A stretch of DNA of 64,000 nt from assembly GCF_015476115.1 (NCBI RefSeq), contig NZ_CP064295.1, positions 924,001 through 988,000 on the forward strand. Reading direction: 5' to 3'. This DNA comes from Aegicerativicinus sediminis (GTDB lineage Bacteria > Bacteroidota > Bacteroidia > Flavobacteriales > Flavobacteriaceae). A program made the translations under genes and the position numbers. This document shows positions 63,725 through 64,000 of the stretch, piece by piece. The number at the start of each line of letters is the position of its first letter. Positions within the stretch are counted from its first letter, which is position 1. The notes beneath the pieces are model-generated. The model saw nothing but the letters and a program-made list of their open reading frames with translations. It was not told the origin of the DNA and made no database searches.

Positions 63725-63733
63725 TTTTTATAT

Positions 63734-64000
63734 ATGACCAATTTTATTGATCTCGTCATACAAGACCTGATAAAACGAGAAGAAAATCTTTCGAATTTAA
63801 AATTTGTATTTCCAAGCAGACGTGCCGGTTTGTTCCTAAAAAAAAGTCTATCTAAATACATTGAAAAACCAATTTTTAGTCCAAGAACACAAAGTATAGA
63901 TGAATTTGTAGAAGAACTTTCAGGTCTTAAAAGCATAACAGTAGAAAACCTTTATATACAGTTTTATGAAGTTTACAAACAGCAAACCCCAAATAAGCTA
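63734..64000 (+). CDS. addB: AddB-like PD-(D/E)XK nuclease family protein (start only)
   Basis: The first 89 codons of a gene that leaves the window. The translation MTNFIDLVIQDLIKREENLS continues with KFVFPSRRAGLFLKKSLSKY and SPRTQSIDEFVEELSGLKSI, the N-terminal pattern of AddB-like proteins (a degenerate P-loop FPSRRAG in place of Walker A). With AddA at 57843 it would form the double-strand-break end-processing complex. The nuclease and Fe-S Cys are outside the window. Confidence 0.8.
   Translation, partial: MTNFIDLVIQDLIKREENLSNLKFVFPSRRAGLFLKKSLSKYIEKPIFSPRTQSIDEFVEELSGLKSITVENLYIQFYEVYKQQTPNKL

Noticed and set aside
1-64000. Insertion sequences, prophage, tRNA or rRNA genes
   Set aside because: No transposase or integrase product, no long inverted terminal repeats and no cloverleaf or rRNA sequence were noticed on reading. 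A tRNAscan or IS search would be needed to exclude them fully.

Overview
The window is AT-rich chromosomal DNA from a member of the Bacteroidota, almost certainly Flavobacteriaceae. The evidence is T9SS substrates of both sorting types (the type B gliding-motility tail at 1586-3532 and the type A tail on 26799-28583), a SusC-like TonB receptor with a DUF5689 lipoprotein, an S46 dipeptidyl-peptidase, the families DUF2480, DUF3078, DUF4199 and IPExxxVDY, a long-tailed ribosomal protein L21, and recurrent promoters of the Bacteroidota type (-7 box TAnnTTTG). I saw no tRNA, rRNA, insertion sequence, phage or CRISPR array. The window opens inside an aldehyde dehydrogenase gene and ends inside an AddB-like gene.

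Layout. 1-12.7 kb: surface and periplasmic genes (isoaspartyl peptidase lipoprotein, a type B T9SS substrate), then a cluster of two endonuclease/exonuclease/phosphatase-fold (EEP) enzymes flanking a TonB receptor plus DUF5689 lipoprotein, then hflX. 12.7-23.1 kb: one closely spaced minus-strand run of 12 genes built around SUF iron-sulfur assembly (sufA, sufB, lipoprotein, sufC, sufD, sufS, lipoprotein, sufE, sufT-like, ABC exporter, DUF2480, DUF3078), read from a good promoter at 23.1 kb. 23.2-31.4 kb: thiL, a small Cys-rich protein, an alpha/beta hydrolase, aminopeptidase P, a secreted matrixin-like protease and a large Asp-box (BNR) protein. 31.5-35.0 kb: sdhCAB (complex II). 35-44.9 kb: a membrane-anchored MutS-like ATPase, DPP11, rplU-rpmA, a DUF4199 protein, an active/inactive M16 peptidase pair and a heavy-metal-binding lipoprotein. 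44.9-52.1 kb: a YCII/CYTH/SDR trio, dinB, and the run acpP-fabF-rnc-IPExxxVDY-pyk. 52.3-56.4 kb: purN, RNase H, a PfkB kinase and a PurF-like amidotransferase. 57.1-64 kb: sodA, addA, kbl, ompA and the start of addB.

The only long gene-free stretch, 56415-57114 between the purF-like gene and sodA, is the most unusual part. It holds three near-identical ~70-nt units. Each has a TAnnTTTG-type -7 box (two perfect, one with one mismatch) ending 5-6 nt upstream, and each ends in an intrinsic terminator hairpin that shows one compensatory base-pair change among copies. The DNA between the units is unrelated. This looks like a triplicated, independently transcribed small RNA, possibly with a very short conserved reading frame (MVDLGQK).
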